A stretch of DNA of 64,000 nt from Paracoccus homiensis. GTDB lineage: Bacteria > Pseudomonadota > Alphaproteobacteria > Rhodobacterales > Rhodobacteraceae. This document shows, piece after piece, positions 1 to 8,490 of the stretch (positions within the stretch are counted from its first letter, which is position 1; every line of letters starts with the position of its first letter). The notes below the pieces were generated by a model. That model was not told the origin of the DNA. It was given only the letters and a program-made list of their open reading frames with translations, and searched no databases. Position numbers and translations under genes: made by a program. The stretch spans positions 1 to 64,000 of the forward strand of contig NZ_FOHO01000002.1 in the NCBI RefSeq assembly GCF_900111675.1. The letters run 5' to 3'.

Positions 1-675
1 GCCCTTTCCGGGCTTTTGCATGACGGGATGACGATCTCGGCCGGGGGGTTCGGTCTTTGCGGGATTCCCGAGCTGCTGATTGATGCGATCGTGGACAGCG
101 GCGTCAAGGACCTGACCATCGCAAGCAACAATTGCGGCGTCGACGGCTTTGGTCTGGGCAAGCTGCTGGACACTAGGCAGATCAGGAAGATGATCAGCTC
201 TTACGTCGGTGAGAACGCCGAATTCATGCGTCAGTACCTGTCGGGCGAGCTGGAGCTGGAATTCAACCCGCAGGGCACGCTGGCCGAACGGATGCGCGCC
301 GGCGGCAGCGGCATCCCGGGCTTTTACACCAAGACCGGCGTCGGCACCCAGATCGCCGAGGGCAAGGAGGTCAAGATCTTTGACGGCGAGGAATATATCC
401 TCGAACGCGGGATCGTCTCGGACCTGGCGATCGTGAAGGCGTGGAAGGCCGACGACACCGGCAATCTGGTGTTCCGCAAGACCGCGCGCAACTTCAACCC
501 GCCCGCCGCCATGTCCGGCCGCATCTGCGTGGTCGAGGTCGAGGAAATCGTCGAACGCGGCAGCCTGGACCCCGATCACATCCACCTGCCCGGCATCTAT
601 GTGCATCGCATCATCCAGGGCGATCACGAAAAGCGCATCGAAAAAGTCACCACCCGCAAGCGTGAGGAGGCGTGA
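1..675 (+). CDS. scoA: 3-oxoacid CoA-transferase subunit A (5' end cut by window edge)
   Basis: This is the alpha subunit of a succinyl-CoA:3-ketoacid (acetoacetate) CoA-transferase, which activates acetoacetate with CoA in ketone-body or PHB breakdown. The frame is open to base 1 ([10 protein letters not shown]), so the true start lies just outside the window; the TTG at base 16 is an internal Leu codon. Family features visible are the Gly-rich segment [12 protein letters not shown] near the start, the ASNNCG stretch, and the region [21 protein letters not shown] typical of the CoA-transferase I fold. The B subunit follows immediately, which is the usual two-gene arrangement. Little of the N-terminus appears to be missing, perhaps 10-15 residues. 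An atoD-like acetate CoA-transferase subunit is the alternative, but the sequence reads more like ScoA. Confidence 0.92.
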   Translation, partial: ALSGLLHDGMTISAGGFGLCGIPELLIDAIVDSGVKDLTIASNNCGVDGFGLGKLLDTRQIRKMISSYVGENAEFMRQYLSGELELEFNPQGTLAERMRAGGSGIPGFYTKTGVGTQIAEGKEVKIFDGEEYILERGIVSDLAIVKAWKADDTGNLVFRKTARNFNPPAAMSGRICVVEVEEIVERGSLDPDHIHLPGIYVHRIIQGDHEKRIEKVTTRKREEA

Positions 676-677
676 TC

Positions 678-1319
678 ATGGCCAATGAAATGAAAGGCTG
701 GGATCGTGACCAGATGGCCGCCCGCGCGGCCGAGGAACTGGAAGACGGCATGTATGTGAACCTCGGCATCGGGATCCCGACGCTGGTCGCCAATTACACC
801 GGCGACAAGGACATCACGCTGCAATCGGAAAACGGCATGCTGGGCATGGGCCCCTTCCCCTATGAGGGCGAAGAGGATCCCGACCTGATCAATGCCGGCA
901 AGCAGACCATCACCGAATTGTCGCGCACCTCGTATTTCGACAGCGCGACCAGCTTTGGCATGATCCGCGGCGGCAAGATCGCGGCGGCGATTCTGGGCGC
1001 GATGGAAGTGGCCGAGAACGGCGATCTGGCGAACTGGATGATCCCCGGCAAGCTGGTCAAGGGCATGGGCGGCGCGATGGATCTGGTCGCGGGCGTCAAG
1101 CGCGTGATCGTGGTCATGGACCACACCAACAAGGCCGGCGAATCCAAGCTGCTGAAGGAATGCACCCTGCCGCTGACCGGCAAGGGCGTGGTCAATCGCA
1201 TCATCACCAATCTGGGCGTTCTGGACGTGGTCGAGGGCGGGCTGAAGATCGTCGAGACCGCCGATGGCGTGACCGAAGCCGACCTCCGCGCCGCCACCGA
1301 AGCCACCATCGTCACCTGA
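678..1319 (+). CDS. scoB: 3-oxoacid CoA-transferase subunit B
   Basis: This is the beta subunit (213 aa) of the acetoacetate:succinyl-CoA CoA-transferase; it carries the catalytic glutamate. The motif SENGMLG places the probable nucleophilic Glu at residue 51, and the upstream VNLGIGIPTLV is the family's CoA-binding loop. The ATG at 678 sits 7 bases after GAGGAGG. A GTG two codons earlier (672) would overlap the scoA stop by four bases and is possible, but the spacing favours the ATG. It is translationally coupled to scoA and followed by a strong hairpin terminator, so the two genes form the end of a short operon. Confidence 0.93.
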   Translation: MANEMKGWDRDQMAARAAEELEDGMYVNLGIGIPTLVANYTGDKDITLQSENGMLGMGPFPYEGEEDPDLINAGKQTITELSRTSYFDSATSFGMIRGGKIAAAILGAMEVAENGDLANWMIPGKLVKGMGGAMDLVAGVKRVIVVMDHTNKAGESKLLKECTLPLTGKGVVNRIITNLGVLDVVEGGLKIVETADGVTEADLRAATEATIVT

Positions 1320-1343
1320 CCGGCATGATCACAACCAAACGCA

Positions 1344-1366
1344 AACGGGGGGCAAAGCCCCCCGTT
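1344..1366. terminator. Hairpin terminator after scoAB
   Basis: The sequence shows a perfect 10-bp stem (AACGGGGGGC / GCCCCCCGTT) with an AAA loop, 25 bases after the scoB stop. There is no long T-run, which is common for high-GC alphaproteobacterial terminators. Confidence 0.7.
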
Positions 1367-1397
1367 CGCTGTTGTAGCTTTGAATACAGGCATCCCG

Positions 1398-1976
1398 ATG
1401 ACACCCGACCAGATACAGCAGCTGTTTACCCGCGACGATGGCAGCTATCTTTGCGCGCGCTGGGGTCGCCCCGTCGCGCCGGTGATCTTCGGCCTTGCCG
1501 ATGAAAGCCTCGATATCTTTCGCGCGGCGCTGAGGGCGGGCTTTGCCCATGCCGGACATCCGGTGATCGATACCGATCCGGACATGGGCAGCAACCTGAT
1601 GCTGTTCTTCATGCGCGATTGGGACGAATTGACCGGCGTTCCGGATCTGGATCAGCTGACGGGCATCCCCGACCTGCCCGCGCGGCTGGCGGGGCAGGCT
1701 GCCGATCAGTACCGCCTGTTCCGTTTTGACACAGATGGCAGCATCCGGGCCTGCCTGTGTTTTCTGCGCATGTCGGGCGCGCTGGCCAACGCCCATCCCG
1801 CCGAACTGGCCGAGGCGCTGACCATGCGCAGCTTGCTCAGCTTTGCCCGCGATATCGCCCCATCGCAGGATCTGGCCGCGCTGATCCGGGCGGCCTATGA
1901 CCCGGTGCTGCCCGCCGTCGCCACAGATCCCAGCCACGCGCTGCGGCTGTCGGCCCGCCTGTCCGCACAGACCTGA
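1398..1976 (+). CDS. Conserved hypothetical protein
   Basis: I do not recognise this 192-aa protein. It is predicted to be soluble, with no signal peptide, membrane segment or metal motif that I can see. It has a hydrophobic core stretch GSNLMLFFMRDW near residue 65 and ends in a helical, Ala/Leu-rich region. The ATG at 1398 (MTPDQIQQLF) is preferred over a TTG six codons earlier; the ribosome site (ACAGG) is weak. Codon use looks like that of its neighbours, with GC-rich third positions, so it is probably a real, vertically inherited gene. It is isolated between two hairpins (1344-1366 and 2033-2055) and is probably transcribed alone. No function is proposed. Confidence 0.72.
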   Translation: MTPDQIQQLFTRDDGSYLCARWGRPVAPVIFGLADESLDIFRAALRAGFAHAGHPVIDTDPDMGSNLMLFFMRDWDELTGVPDLDQLTGIPDLPARLAGQAADQYRLFRFDTDGSIRACLCFLRMSGALANAHPAELAEALTMRSLLSFARDIAPSQDLAALIRAAYDPVLPAVATDPSHALRLSARLSAQT

Positions 1977-2032
1977 CATCGACGGTCGCGCCGACCGCGC
2001 GCGCAGTGCGCCCCCGGTCCAGCGACAGCGAC

Positions 2033-2055
2033 CGGACCGGGCCATGCCCGGTCCG
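2033..2055. terminator. Perfect hairpin upstream of the tol cluster
   Basis: A 10-bp perfect stem CGGACCGGGC / GCCCGGTCCG closes on a CAT triloop, 56 bases after the preceding stop. It probably terminates the hypothetical gene. A second small stem (TTGGCG / CGCCAA, 2063-2083) follows, just before the ybgC ribosome site (AGGA). Confidence 0.55.
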
Positions 2056-2098
2056 CCCCCCCTTGGCGCGAACACCCCGCCAACGATAGGATGCCGAC

Positions 2099-2494
2099 AT
2101 GAGCCATGCCCTGACCCTGCGCGTCTATTACGAAGACACCGACCTTGCCGGGATCGTCTATTACGCCAACTACCTGCGCTTCATCGAACGCGCCCGCACC
2201 GAATGGCTGCGCGATCTGGGCATCGATCAATCCACGCTCAAGGCCGAAAGCGGCCATGTCTTCGCCGTCCGCCGGATCGAGGCCGATTACCTGCGCCCGG
2301 CCCGTTTCGATGACCTGCTGCAGATCGACAGCCATCTGCATGCCATGACCGCCGCACGCGTCATCATGGATCAGACTGTCAGGCGCGGCGATCAGACCCT
2401 GTTCACGGCGCGTGTGACCATCGTCTGCCTCGATGCCGCGGGCCGTCCCGCACGCCTGCCGGCCGCGTTTTCGCAGGCCATCGGGACAGTGTGA
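2099..2494 (+). CDS. ybgC: Tol-Pal system-associated acyl-CoA thioesterase
   Basis: This is a hotdog-fold thioesterase (131 aa) of the 4HBT family, cytoplasmic and characteristically the first gene of tol-pal clusters. The catalytic region YYEDTDLAGIVYYANYLRFIE is visible at residues 10-30, with the active-site Asp in EDTD (Asp15 most likely). Family members hydrolyse acyl-CoA or acyl-ACP thioesters; the link to Tol-Pal is genomic and the substrate here is not known. The ATG has an AGGA ribosome site 7 bases upstream. A gap of about 130 bases separates it from tolQ, so tolQ may have an additional promoter. Confidence 0.93.
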   Translation: MSHALTLRVYYEDTDLAGIVYYANYLRFIERARTEWLRDLGIDQSTLKAESGHVFAVRRIEADYLRPARFDDLLQIDSHLHAMTAARVIMDQTVRRGDQTLFTARVTIVCLDAAGRPARLPAAFSQAIGTV

Positions 2495-2625
2495 CCGGAA
2501 GGTCAGCCGCGTGCGGCATCGGCGCGTCGCCCACGGCATTGTGTTGCACTGGGGGCTGATACAGCCTTTAAGAACAGGCTAGAAGGCCCCCGAAAACCGG
2601 CCCCCGTGACGATGAGGCAGTGACC

Positions 2626-3321
2626 ATGGAACCCATTCAGGCCGCCGAGGCCCTCGATTTCTCGCTGTTGGCGCTGTTCGCCCGCGCTTCGCTGACCGTC
2701 CAGATCGTGATGGTGCTGCTGATCGTCGCCTCCTTCTGGAGCTGGGCGATCATCATCCAGAAATTCCTGACCTTCGCCACCGCCCGCCGCGAAGCCGCGC
2801 GTTTCGACCGCGCCTTCTGGTCGGGCGAGCCGCTGGACGATCTTTACGACCGCCTCAGCGACACGCCCTCGGGCGCGTCCGAGCGCATCTTTGCCGCGGG
2901 CATGACCGAATGGCGCCGCAGTCATCGCGACGATGGCGCGCTGATCCCGGGCGGGGTATCGCGGATCGACCGGGCGATGAATGTCGCCATCCAGCGCGAG
3001 GAAGGCCGCCTGTTCCGGGGCCTGTCCTTCCTGGCCACCGTCGGCTCGACCGCGCCCTTCATCGGACTTTTCGGCACCGTCTGGGGGATCAAGACCGCGT
3101 TCGAGGGCATCGCCATGTCCCAGAACACCAGCCTCGCCGTCGTCGCCCCCGGCATTGCCGAGGCGCTGCTGGCAACCGCGCTTGGCCTTCTGGCGGCGAT
3201 TCCTGCGGTGATCTTCTACAACAAGCTGTCGGGCGATGCCGAACGCGTCACCGGCAATTGGGAGGCTTTCGCAGACGAGTTCTCGACCCTGCTGTCGCGC
3301 CAGCTGGACGGCGAGGCCTGA
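2626..3321 (+). CDS. tolQ: Inner-membrane proton-channel subunit TolQ
   Basis: TolQ (231 aa) is the ExbB/MotA-type component that, with TolR, uses proton flow to energise TolA. Three membrane segments are visible: near residues 20-42 (LTVQIVMVLLIVASFWSWAI), near 130-155 (the STAPFIGLFGTVWGI region, a family hallmark), and near 165-190 (ALLATALGLLAAIPAVIFYN). The ATG at 2626 (MEPIQAAEALD) is chosen; a GTG two codons upstream is in frame but less family-like. The tolR start lies four bases after its stop. Confidence 0.96.
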   Translation: MEPIQAAEALDFSLLALFARASLTVQIVMVLLIVASFWSWAIIIQKFLTFATARREAARFDRAFWSGEPLDDLYDRLSDTPSGASERIFAAGMTEWRRSHRDDGALIPGGVSRIDRAMNVAIQREEGRLFRGLSFLATVGSTAPFIGLFGTVWGIKTAFEGIAMSQNTSLAVVAPGIAEALLATALGLLAAIPAVIFYNKLSGDAERVTGNWEAFADEFSTLLSRQLDGEA

Positions 3322-3325
3322 TCTC

Positions 3326-3778
3326 ATGGCCGATGTCGTCAAACGGGTCTCTCGCAAGGGTCGCGGCCGCCGCCGCAACGCCCCCATGTCGGAAATCAAC
3401 GTCACACCCTTCGTCGACGTGATGCTGGTCCTGCTGGTGATCTTCATGGTGGCCGCGCCGCTGATGACGGCAGGCGTGCCGCTGAACCTGCCCAAGACCG
3501 CGGCGACCGCCGTTCCCAGCGAACCCGAAGAGCCGCTGGTGATCTCGATCCCGACGGCGGGGGCGATCACGCTGATGAACGAGCCGGTTCAGGACGACGC
3601 CATCGTTGCGCGCCTGCGCACGGTTCTGGAAGAACGCCAAAGCGACAAGATCTTCCTGCGGGCCGACGGCCAGATCCCCTATGCCCGCGTGGTGCAGGTG
3701 ATGGGGGCGCTGAACGCGGCGGGCTATACCAATATCGTTCTGGTCACCGATACCGGTGGCCCGCGCCTGGATGGTTGA
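3326..3778 (+). CDS. tolR: Inner-membrane protein TolR
   Basis: TolR (150 aa) is the ExbD-type partner of TolQ. It has a basic cytoplasmic N-terminus (residues 5-18), then one membrane segment beginning NVTPFVDVMLVLLVIFMV, in which Asp31 is the conserved proton-carrying residue. A periplasmic C-terminal domain follows. The open frame extends 30 codons upstream into tolQ, but the ATG at 3326 (MADVVKRV) lies just after the tolQ stop and gives the normal family length. The tolA start follows three bases after the stop, so tolQRA are tightly coupled. Confidence 0.96.
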   Translation: MADVVKRVSRKGRGRRRNAPMSEINVTPFVDVMLVLLVIFMVAAPLMTAGVPLNLPKTAATAVPSEPEEPLVISIPTAGAITLMNEPVQDDAIVARLRTVLEERQSDKIFLRADGQIPYARVVQVMGALNAAGYTNIVLVTDTGGPRLDG

Positions 3779-3781
3779 TCC

Positions 3782-5629
3782 ATGGAAGAACGCGAAGGTC
3801 GCATCGGTTACTGGGTCTCGGGGGGGGCGCATCTCGCGCTGATCCTCTGGGCGCTGCTGGGCGGGGTGCTGTTCCGGCCTCAGCCCTCGGCCCCGGTGCG
3901 CACGACCGAAGTCGCCACCATGAGCGGCGCCGAATTCGAGGCCTATGCCGCCGCATCGCGCGGGGCCGGTCCGGTCAGCGCCGATGCGACCGCCGCACCC
4001 GCGATCCCCGAACCCGCGACCGAGGACGGCAACAGCGACGCCCCCGCCACAAGCGATGCGCCGGCGCCGCAATCCACGGCCCAGGCCCTGCCGCCGACAC
4101 CCGCGCCCGAACCGCGCCCCGACCTGTCGGATTTCGCCGCGCAGGAACCGGTCGCCGTTGCCAGCGATCTGCCGCAACCTCAGCCCGCGCCGGACAGCCC
4201 TGAACAGGTGCCCGCCGCGCCGCAGGCCGCCGCCCCGCCCAGCACGGCCGTTCAGCCCACCCGCCCGACCGCGCCGGTGCAGGATCAGGCCGCGACGCCG
4301 GTTGCGCCGCGTTCGGCCCTGGCGCTGGATGGGTCCGCACGTCCGCGAAACCGGCCCGACGGGCTGGTCGCGAATTACCGCGCCCGCGTCGCGGAACAGG
4401 AAGCCGCGCGTCAGGCCGCCGCCGATGCCGCTCGCCAGCAGGCCGAGGCCCTGGCCGCAGAGCAAGCCGCCCGCGAAGCGGCCCAGCAGGCCGCCGCCGA
4501 ACAGGCCGAGCAGGCACGCCAGCAAGCCGCCGCACGCGCCGCCGAAGCCGCCCGCCAGGCCGAGGCCGCCGCCCGCGCCGAGGCAGAGGCAGAGGCAGAG
4601 CGTGCCGAAGCAGAGCGTGCCGCCGAGGCAGAACGCCAAGCCCAAGCCGAAGCGGAAGCAGAGGCCGCGCGTCAGGCAGAAGCCGAGGAACAGCGCCGCG
4701 CCGAAGAAGCCCGCGCCGCGGCCGCGCGTGAGGCCGAAGCCGAGCGTCAGGCGGAGGAGGAACGGCAAGCCGAGGCCGCACGCCGCGCCGAAGAAGAACG
4801 CCGCATCGAGGAAGAACGCCGGGCCGAGGAAGAACGTCAGGCCGAAGCGCGTCGCGCCGAGGAACGTCGGGCGGCGGAAGAAGCCGAGCGACGCGAAGCC
4901 GAAGCCCGCGCCGAAGCGGAACGCCAGGCCGAAGCGGATGCCGAAGCCGCCCGTCGGGCAGAAGCCGAAGCCGAGGCCGCCCGTCAGCAGGCGCTTGAAG
5001 ACGCGCTGCGCGAAGCCCAGCAGGGCACGGCAGGCGCCGATGGGCAGGATCAGGCCTCGACCGGGGACACGACCGGCGGCAATCGCCAGCGGATCGAAGG
5101 CGGCAGCGGCGCGTCGGCCACGCAGGACGCGCTGGGGGCCGCGCTTGGCGAGGCGCTGTCCGGCTCCGGCTCGGCCCCGGCCCAGCCGACACCCGACCCG
5201 TTGCAACTGAACCCAGTGCCGATCACGCCGACGCCGCTGCCGGACCCCGATCAGCGGTCCGACGCAACCGGAACCACCACTGGGGCTGCGCCGCTTGGCC
5301 AGCCCCTTTCGCTATCTGAACGCGACGGTTTCCGCCGCGCCATCGAACAATGCTGGAGCCTTGGCGCGATGTCGGTCGAGGCGCTGAACACCTCGGTCTC
5401 GGTCGCGTTCCAGCTTGGCCCCGATGCCCGCCCGATCCTGGATTCGGTCCGTCTGGTCAATTCGGCCAATGGTTCGGATTCAGCCGTGCAGAACGCCTAT
5501 GAGACGGCGCGCCGCGCGATCCTGTCCTGCGGTCGCAGCGGCTATCCGCTGCCGGCCGACAAATACGGCCGCTGGCGCGACGTCATCGTCGATTTCCGCC
5601 CCGGCGGCATTTTCGTGAATGACGGCTAG
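3782..5629 (+). CDS. tolA: Tol-Pal spanning protein TolA, with long Ala/Glu/Arg coiled coil
   Basis: TolA links the TolQR motor to Pal at the outer membrane. This version is 615 aa, longer than the roughly 420 aa of the E. coli protein. It has one N-terminal membrane anchor (about residues 9-30, YWVSGGAHLALILWALLGG) and a Pro/Ala-rich linker to about residue 190. A very long Ala/Glu/Arg/Gln heptad-like region (about 200-425) should form a rigid helix across the periplasm. The globular C-terminal domain (about 500-615) contains two cysteines (in QCWSLG and LSCGRS), as in TolA domain III. Gene order tolQRAB confirms the assignment although the repeat region alone is low complexity. Confidence 0.92.
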   Translation: MEEREGRIGYWVSGGAHLALILWALLGGVLFRPQPSAPVRTTEVATMSGAEFEAYAAASRGAGPVSADATAAPAIPEPATEDGNSDAPATSDAPAPQSTAQALPPTPAPEPRPDLSDFAAQEPVAVASDLPQPQPAPDSPEQVPAAPQAAAPPSTAVQPTRPTAPVQDQAATPVAPRSALALDGSARPRNRPDGLVANYRARVAEQEAARQAAADAARQQAEALAAEQAAREAAQQAAAEQAEQARQQAAARAAEAARQAEAAARAEAEAEAERAEAERAAEAERQAQAEAEAEAARQAEAEEQRRAEEARAAAAREAEAERQAEEERQAEAARRAEEERRIEEERRAEEERQAEARRAEERRAAEEAERREAEARAEAERQAEADAEAARRAEAEAEAARQQALEDALREAQQGTAGADGQDQASTGDTTGGNRQRIEGGSGASATQDALGAALGEALSGSGSAPAQPTPDPLQLNPVPITPTPLPDPDQRSDATGTTTGAAPLGQPLSLSERDGFRRAIEQCWSLGAMSVEALNTSVSVAFQLGPDARPILDSVRLVNSANGSDSAVQNAYETARRAILSCGRSGYPLPADKYGRWRDVIVDFRPGGIFVNDG

Positions 5630-5679
5630 GGAAAGAACCCGACTTTTGCCCGACAGCCGTTCCGTCTAAAGAGGATACC

Positions 5680-7005
5680 ATGTTTCGTAAGCTGACCCTC
5701 GCACCGCTGACCCTTGGCCTTGCCCTTGGCTTCGGCACCCTGACCGCCCTGCCGGCCACCGCGCAGGATGGCCCCCTGCGAATCGAGATCACCGATGGCG
5801 TGACCGAACCGCTGGCGATCGCGATCCCCACCTTTCATGGCGGCGAAACCGCGGCCAAGGTGCGGCAGGTCGTGGCCGCCGATCTGACCGGCACCGGCCT
5901 GTTCCGCGAAATCGCCGCAGACAGCCACAGCATCACGCGCGACAGCTTTGACGATCCGGTTGCCTACGAGGACTGGCGCGCCGCCGATGCCGCCGGCCTT
6001 GTCACCGCCGAGGTGCAGGAACTGGGCGATGAGATCAGCGTCAAATTCCGCCTGTTCGACGTCTTTGCAGGCCAGCCGCTTGGCGACGGCATGCAGTTCG
6101 ACGCCCGCGCCAGCGACTGGCGCCGCGCCGCCCACAAGATCGCGGACCAGATCTATACCCGGCTGACCGGCGAGGATGCCTATTTCGACAGCCGCGTGGC
6201 CTTTGTGCAGGAAACCGGACCCAAAGACGCGCGGATCAAGCGGATCGGCGTCATGGATTACGACGGCAAGAACATCCTGTGGATGACCGACAGTTCGTCC
6301 CTGGTCCTTGCGCCGCAATTCTCGCCCGATGGTCGCAAGCTGCTTTATACCAGCTTTGACAGCGGCTTCCCTCAGATCCGGGTGCTGGACGTGGCCTCGG
6401 TCAGTTCGCGCGCCCTGACGCAGGGCGGCGACAGCATGGCCTTTTCGCCGCGCTACAGCCCGGATGGGCGCTGGATCGTCTATTCACTGGAAAAGGGCGG
6501 CAATACCGACATCTATCTGATGGATGCGGCCACCGGCGCCCAACGCCCGCTGACCGATTCGCCCTCGATCGAGACCTCGCCCAGCTTCAGCCCGGATGGC
6601 CGTCAGGTCGTGTTCGAATCCGACCGTTCGGGCACGCCGCAACTGTATGTGGTGGGCATCGACGGGGGTGAGCCGGTGCGCATCAGCTTTGGCGAGGGGC
6701 GCTATGGCGATCCGGCCTGGTCGCCCAAGGGCGACATGATCGCCTTTACCAAGCAGATGGGGCAGCGGTTCCATATCGGGGTGATGTCCTCGGACGGGAC
6801 CAATGAAAAAACGTTGACCGATTCTTTCCTTGACGAAGGTCCGACCTGGGCACCCAATGGCCGCGTCGTGATGTTCACAAGGGTCACGCCGGGTGGCAAT
6901 GGTCAGCCCCGGCTGCATTCGGTCGATATCACCGGTCGCAACATGCGGCCCCTCACACTGGATTTCGCAGCATCGGACCCCTCCTGGGGCCCCGTGCTGC
7001 CGTAA
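5680..7005 (+). CDS. tolB: Periplasmic beta-propeller protein TolB
   Basis: TolB (441 aa) is the periplasmic partner of Pal and TolA. A signal peptide (residues 1 to about 29, cleavage near ATA-QDG) is followed by an N-terminal alpha/beta domain. The six-bladed propeller is marked by repeated SPDGR-type motifs (FSPDGRKLLY, YSPDGRWIVY, FSPDGRQVVF, WSPKGDMIAF, WAPNGRVVMF). The ATG at 5680 is preceded by AAGAGGA. It lies 50 bases after tolA and 10 bases before pal, in the standard order. Confidence 0.97.
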   Translation: MFRKLTLAPLTLGLALGFGTLTALPATAQDGPLRIEITDGVTEPLAIAIPTFHGGETAAKVRQVVAADLTGTGLFREIAADSHSITRDSFDDPVAYEDWRAADAAGLVTAEVQELGDEISVKFRLFDVFAGQPLGDGMQFDARASDWRRAAHKIADQIYTRLTGEDAYFDSRVAFVQETGPKDARIKRIGVMDYDGKNILWMTDSSSLVLAPQFSPDGRKLLYTSFDSGFPQIRVLDVASVSSRALTQGGDSMAFSPRYSPDGRWIVYSLEKGGNTDIYLMDAATGAQRPLTDSPSIETSPSFSPDGRQVVFESDRSGTPQLYVVGIDGGEPVRISFGEGRYGDPAWSPKGDMIAFTKQMGQRFHIGVMSSDGTNEKTLTDSFLDEGPTWAPNGRVVMFTRVTPGGNGQPRLHSVDITGRNMRPLTLDFAASDPSWGPVLP

Positions 7006-7015
7006 GGATGACGCC

Positions 7016-7549
7016 ATGAACGCAAGATTGCCGCTTGTCGCCGCCTGCCTTCTGGGGCTTGCCGCCTGTGCGCAGCCGCCGCAGGCCCCCACGCAGATCG
7101 TGAACGACCCCTATGCAAATACCGGCGCGGGGGCGCTGTATCAGGGCCAACTGGCCGGCGGATCGTTGTCCGGCGAGGCTTCGGCCGAATATTTCCGCAG
7201 CCAGGTCGGTGACACGGTGCTGTTTGGCGCTGAACAGACCACGCTTGGCGCCGACGCCCGCGCGACCCTGGCGCGCCAGGCCGAGTGGCTGAACAAGCAC
7301 GCGACCTTCTCGGCCGTGGTGCAGGGCCATGCCGAGGAAACCGGCACCCGCGAATACAACCTGGCCCTGGGCGCGCGCCGCGCCAGCGCGGTGCAGGAAT
7401 ATCTGGTGGCCCAGGGGGTCCCGGCCTCGCGCATCCGCACGCTGAGCTTTGGCAAGGAACGCCCGGCCGAGGTGTGTTCGGATGAAAGCTGCTATGCCAA
7501 GAACCGCCGCGCCGTGACCGTGGTCAGCGACAGCGGGGCAGGATCGTGA
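7016..7549 (+). CDS. pal: Peptidoglycan-associated lipoprotein Pal
   Basis: Pal (177 aa) is the outer-membrane lipoprotein that binds peptidoglycan. The N-terminus is a lipoprotein signal with lipobox LAAC (Cys18). The C-terminal OmpA-like domain shows the NLALGARRASAVQEYL and RIRTLSFGKERP motifs that line the peptidoglycan-binding site. The frame is open 41 codons upstream into tolB, but the ATG at 7016 gives the lipoprotein signal and follows the tolB stop directly. Its stop overlaps the cpoB start. Confidence 0.97.
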   Translation: MNARLPLVAACLLGLAACAQPPQAPTQIVNDPYANTGAGALYQGQLAGGSLSGEASAEYFRSQVGDTVLFGAEQTTLGADARATLARQAEWLNKHATFSAVVQGHAEETGTREYNLALGARRASAVQEYLVAQGVPASRIRTLSFGKERPAEVCSDESCYAKNRRAVTVVSDSGAGS

Positions 7550-8490
7550 TCCGCCGGGCAGTCACGGCGCTGGCGCTGATCGCCACCGTCGCGCTGCCCG
7601 CCTTCGGGCAGCAGCCGTCGCTGGCCGATCTGCGGTCCGAGCTTTCGGGCCTGCGCAAGCAGTTGCAATCGCTGCGCAGCGAAATGGTCGCCTCGGGTCA
7701 GGCCGGATTTCAGGCTGCGGGCGGCGACAGCGCCATCGACCGGATGAACACGATCGAACAGCGGCTGATGCAGCTGACCGACCGCACCGAGCAGTTGCAG
7801 AACCGCATCAACCGCATCGTCGAGGATGGCACCCGCCGCATCGGGGATATCGAGTTTCGCCTGTGCGAGATGGATGAAAGCTGCGATCTGGCGGCCCTGA
7901 CCACGCCGGAACTGGGCGGGCTGGCGCAGGGCGGGGCGAATGTGCCCCCGGCCCTGCCGCCGCAGACCGTGCCGGACAATCCCGGCGCGGCCTCGGAATC
8001 CGAACAGGCCGATTTCGATGCCGCGAATGCCGCGCTGAATGCCGGTGATTTCGAACGCGCCGCCGATCTGTTCGGTCAGGTCGCCGACAAGCATGCCGGT
8101 GGCCCCCTGACCGCCGAGGCGCTGTATCTGCGCGGCGCATCGCTGGACAGCGCCGGTCGCGACAAAGATGCGGCCTCGGCCTGGCTGGAAAGCTTTGCCG
8201 CCGATCCCGACGGCACCCGCGCCGCCGAAAGCCTGCTGGGTCTGGCCCGCGTGATCGCCGCCGATGGCGATCCGGTCGCCGCCTGCCTGTATCTGGGTGA
8301 AATCCCCGCCCGGTTCCCCGGCACCGATGCCGCGACCGAGGCCGAGCGTCGGATGGTCGTCATCGGCTGCGGCGAACAGCAGCTTGGCTCTTCGGGCGGC
8401 GATCCGATGCTGTCACCCGATCAATTGCCCGATGGCGATTTCGGTGATCTGGACCCCGAGGCCGAAGCCGATCTTGGCATCTATCAGTGA
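7546..8490 (+). CDS. cpoB: Tol-Pal accessory periplasmic protein CpoB (YbgF)
   Basis: CpoB (314 aa) coordinates outer-membrane constriction with septal wall synthesis in E. coli. Here a signal peptide (residues 1-22) is followed by a coiled-coil trimerisation segment (about 25-90, rich in Leu/Gln/Arg). A TPR region comes after about residue 145 (DFDAANAALNAGDFERAADLFGQV, then EALYLRGASLDSAGRDKDAASAW). The start is GTG at 7546, overlapping the pal stop by four bases (GTGA). The tilS start overlaps its stop in the same way, so pal-cpoB-tilS are translationally coupled. Confidence 0.94.
   Translation: MIRRAVTALALIATVALPAFGQQPSLADLRSELSGLRKQLQSLRSEMVASGQAGFQAAGGDSAIDRMNTIEQRLMQLTDRTEQLQNRINRIVEDGTRRIGDIEFRLCEMDESCDLAALTTPELGGLAQGGANVPPALPPQTVPDNPGAASESEQADFDAANAALNAGDFERAADLFGQVADKHAGGPLTAEALYLRGASLDSAGRDKDAASAWLESFAADPDGTRAAESLLGLARVIAADGDPVAACLYLGEIPARFPGTDAATEAERRMVVIGCGEQQLGSSGGDPMLSPDQLPDGDFGDLDPEAEADLGIYQ

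Noticed and set aside
3248..5206. A 652-codon Gly/Phe/Leu-rich minus-strand frame
   Set aside because: It is an artefact of the repetitive Ala/Glu/Arg codons of tolA read from the other strand.
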